64,000 bases of DNA. Origin: Membranipora membranacea (lineage: Eukaryota > Bryozoa > Gymnolaemata > Cheilostomatida > Membraniporidae). The notes below the pieces were generated by a model, which was not told where the DNA came from, made no database searches, and worked only from the letters and a program-made list of their open reading frames with translations. The stretch spans positions 8,201,501-8,265,500 of the forward strand of contig OU612070.1 in the NCBI GenBank assembly GCA_914767715.1, given 5' to 3'. How positions within the stretch are numbered: position 1 is the first letter of the stretch; each line of letters begins with the position of its first letter. A program made the position numbers and the translations under genes. Positions 63,001 through 64,000 of this stretch are shown here, piece by piece.

Positions 63001-64000
63001 TAGCCAGTCCCTGTGGCATTCTAGAAAAGCCCAAATCATCGACGCTGAAAGCAATTTATTACTGTTTGCAGTTTTGAAAACAAGATAAATTCCTAGGCTA
63101 TATTATTCATGCTAGCAGGGACAGCCGATCAGATCAATGTCAGATCAATCCCTGTGTTGAGTGTCCGAACTGTATAAGGTTATCCTGATAATTCTGTTCT
63201 ATGAGAAGAATTTATTTCAGTGTACACATAACACAAGATCGTCATTGGCTTTATGAATAATTTGATGCCAAAACTTTAGCGCATGAACACATTTTTCTAT
63301 CTATTTTTCTCACAGTGTACAGAGATAACTTCCTCTTCAGCTATGGAACTAGAGGGGCTAAAGCGCTGTAGAGCCTATCTTGATCTAAACAATGTCGCTG
63401 TCGAACAGCTTACAACAGACCGCCACGTCAGTGTGAAGGCGTATATGAAGAATTCTTGGAAGGCTGTCAAACACTACTTTGATACTTGGCATCTCACAAA
63501 AGGTATGCTAGAATCTCAAAAAGTAACACTGTATCATGTTTATAGAAGCTTCTATCCTAATAGAACTCAGCGTAAATATTTTATCACCCAAATCTATCCA
63601 TCCATATCACACATGCAGACAGTCATCGCAATAACAATATTATAAATGCACCCTACTCTCATAGCATAATCATATTATCGCAATGTAAACAAGACATGAC
63701 ACTGTGGTTTCTTCCTGGTCGAAATACCACAAATAAGCAGTAAATAAATGCTGTTGCTGTAGACAGGAGACATGAAAAGTAATCCTACACTAAATGACAA
63801 TGAATTTTGAAAATAGATAGATTGTGACTATGAATTCAGTTATCCTCATCTGATGGATTACTTATTGATGTTTTTGTTAACAAATCTGTTGTAGGACTGC
63901 GGAAGAAACTTAATAAGTTGTCCACAAAGAAAGTTGGGTTCAAGCAAATTGGCCGCTGGATACCAGCCATTATAGCCCACCTATGGCATGTTATCACCAA
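57036..64000 (+). CDS. THAP-domain gene with transposase-like C-terminal half (partial)
   Basis: Exons: 57036-57259, 58266-58409, 58806-59353, 59900-59957, 60469-60697, 61030-61127, 61475-61826, 62683-62856, 63316-63502 and 63895 to the window end; all join in phase (about 706 residues so far). Residues 9-56 form a THAP zinc finger, C9-x4-C14-x38-C53-x2-H56, with W33 and P24 in place; THAP fingers bind DNA. Residues ~120-430 are low-complexity Pro/Ser/Glu linker. Then comes a cysteine-rich part (LLKPCIRCG..SCQSDKCGHVREW) and a conserved block with NGDGRFDSPGHSAMYGIYTF, LTTDRHVSVKAYM and KHYFDTWHLTKG, which I know from THAP-linked DDE-transposase-like proteins of many animals (Kolobok- or P-like; exact group unsure). 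Aspartates near 577, 644 and 665 are candidate catalytic residues. Ten exons without stops suggest a host-domesticated gene, not a fresh transposon. The ATG directly follows an acceptor, so a 5' non-coding exon is likely. Confidence 0.8.
59586..59632. repeat. 17-bp arm hairpin in a THAP-gene intron
   Basis: TACTCCTCTATGGTATT and its inverted copy flank a 13-nt loop. CCATAGAGGAGTAAAG also occurs near 13962-13977, so it belongs to a dispersed family. Confidence 0.7.
60066..60082 (+). repeat. C17 homopolymer in a THAP-gene intron
   Basis: Seventeen cytosines in AT-rich intronic DNA, one of at least seven C or G runs of ten or more in the window. Confidence 0.8.

Noticed and set aside
1-64000. 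CRISPR array, operon or other bacterial system
   Set aside because: Spliced genes, metazoan domains and the repeat types are eukaryotic; the tandem repeats have no spacers.

Overview
The window is animal nuclear DNA, AT-rich and intron-rich, probably from a sponge or another early-branching metazoan. Genes are split into short exons with GT..AG introns, and there are PAN/apple and fibronectin-III ectodomains, a THAP gene and many TIR elements. No species can be named from the sequence. All exon models were made by hand from splice sites, reading phase and comparison between copies inside the window.

Layout. (1) 1-35963 is a tandem segmental duplication with a basic period near 12.5 kb. Each unit is a non-coding or transporter-remnant module followed by a single-pass receptor gene. 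Receptor A (4135-20807) is split by an 11.7 kb insertion carrying its own candidate minus-strand gene and nested elements. Receptor B (28497-33315) is intact. A third unit (33494-35963) is cut off where it joins a 5'-truncated glutathione synthetase copy. (2) 36518-46018 is that glutathione synthetase copy. It has a 5.0 kb TIR transposon with a LINE remnant in one intron, a 23-C tract in an exon and an in-frame TAA before the last exon, so it is probably a pseudogene. (3) 48777-55999 is receptor C, a diverged paralogue with the same modules but no membrane segment, so predicted to be secreted. One intron holds about 389 perfect copies of a 10-bp repeat. (4) 57036 to the window end is a multi-exon THAP gene with a transposase-like C-terminal half; it runs off the window.

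The receptor family is the most interesting system. Its order is signal peptide, two PAN domains, a beta-rich domain I do not recognise (called GWQYY here), a fibronectin-III domain, a second beta domain, a membrane helix and a short tail. The ectodomain exons are symmetrical phase 1-1 modules. Copies A and B differ more in the GWQYY exon than in the neighbouring intron, while the membrane/tail half is almost identical. The last exon of A and B has two plausible splice acceptors 37 nt apart that lead to two open frames: one tail ends in an ITIM-like SxYTKL motif, the other carries an acidic hemITAM-like YTSL motif. Membrane receptor, possible switchable signalling tail and secreted paralogue together resemble an allorecognition or immune-type receptor cluster. 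That functional reading is inference.
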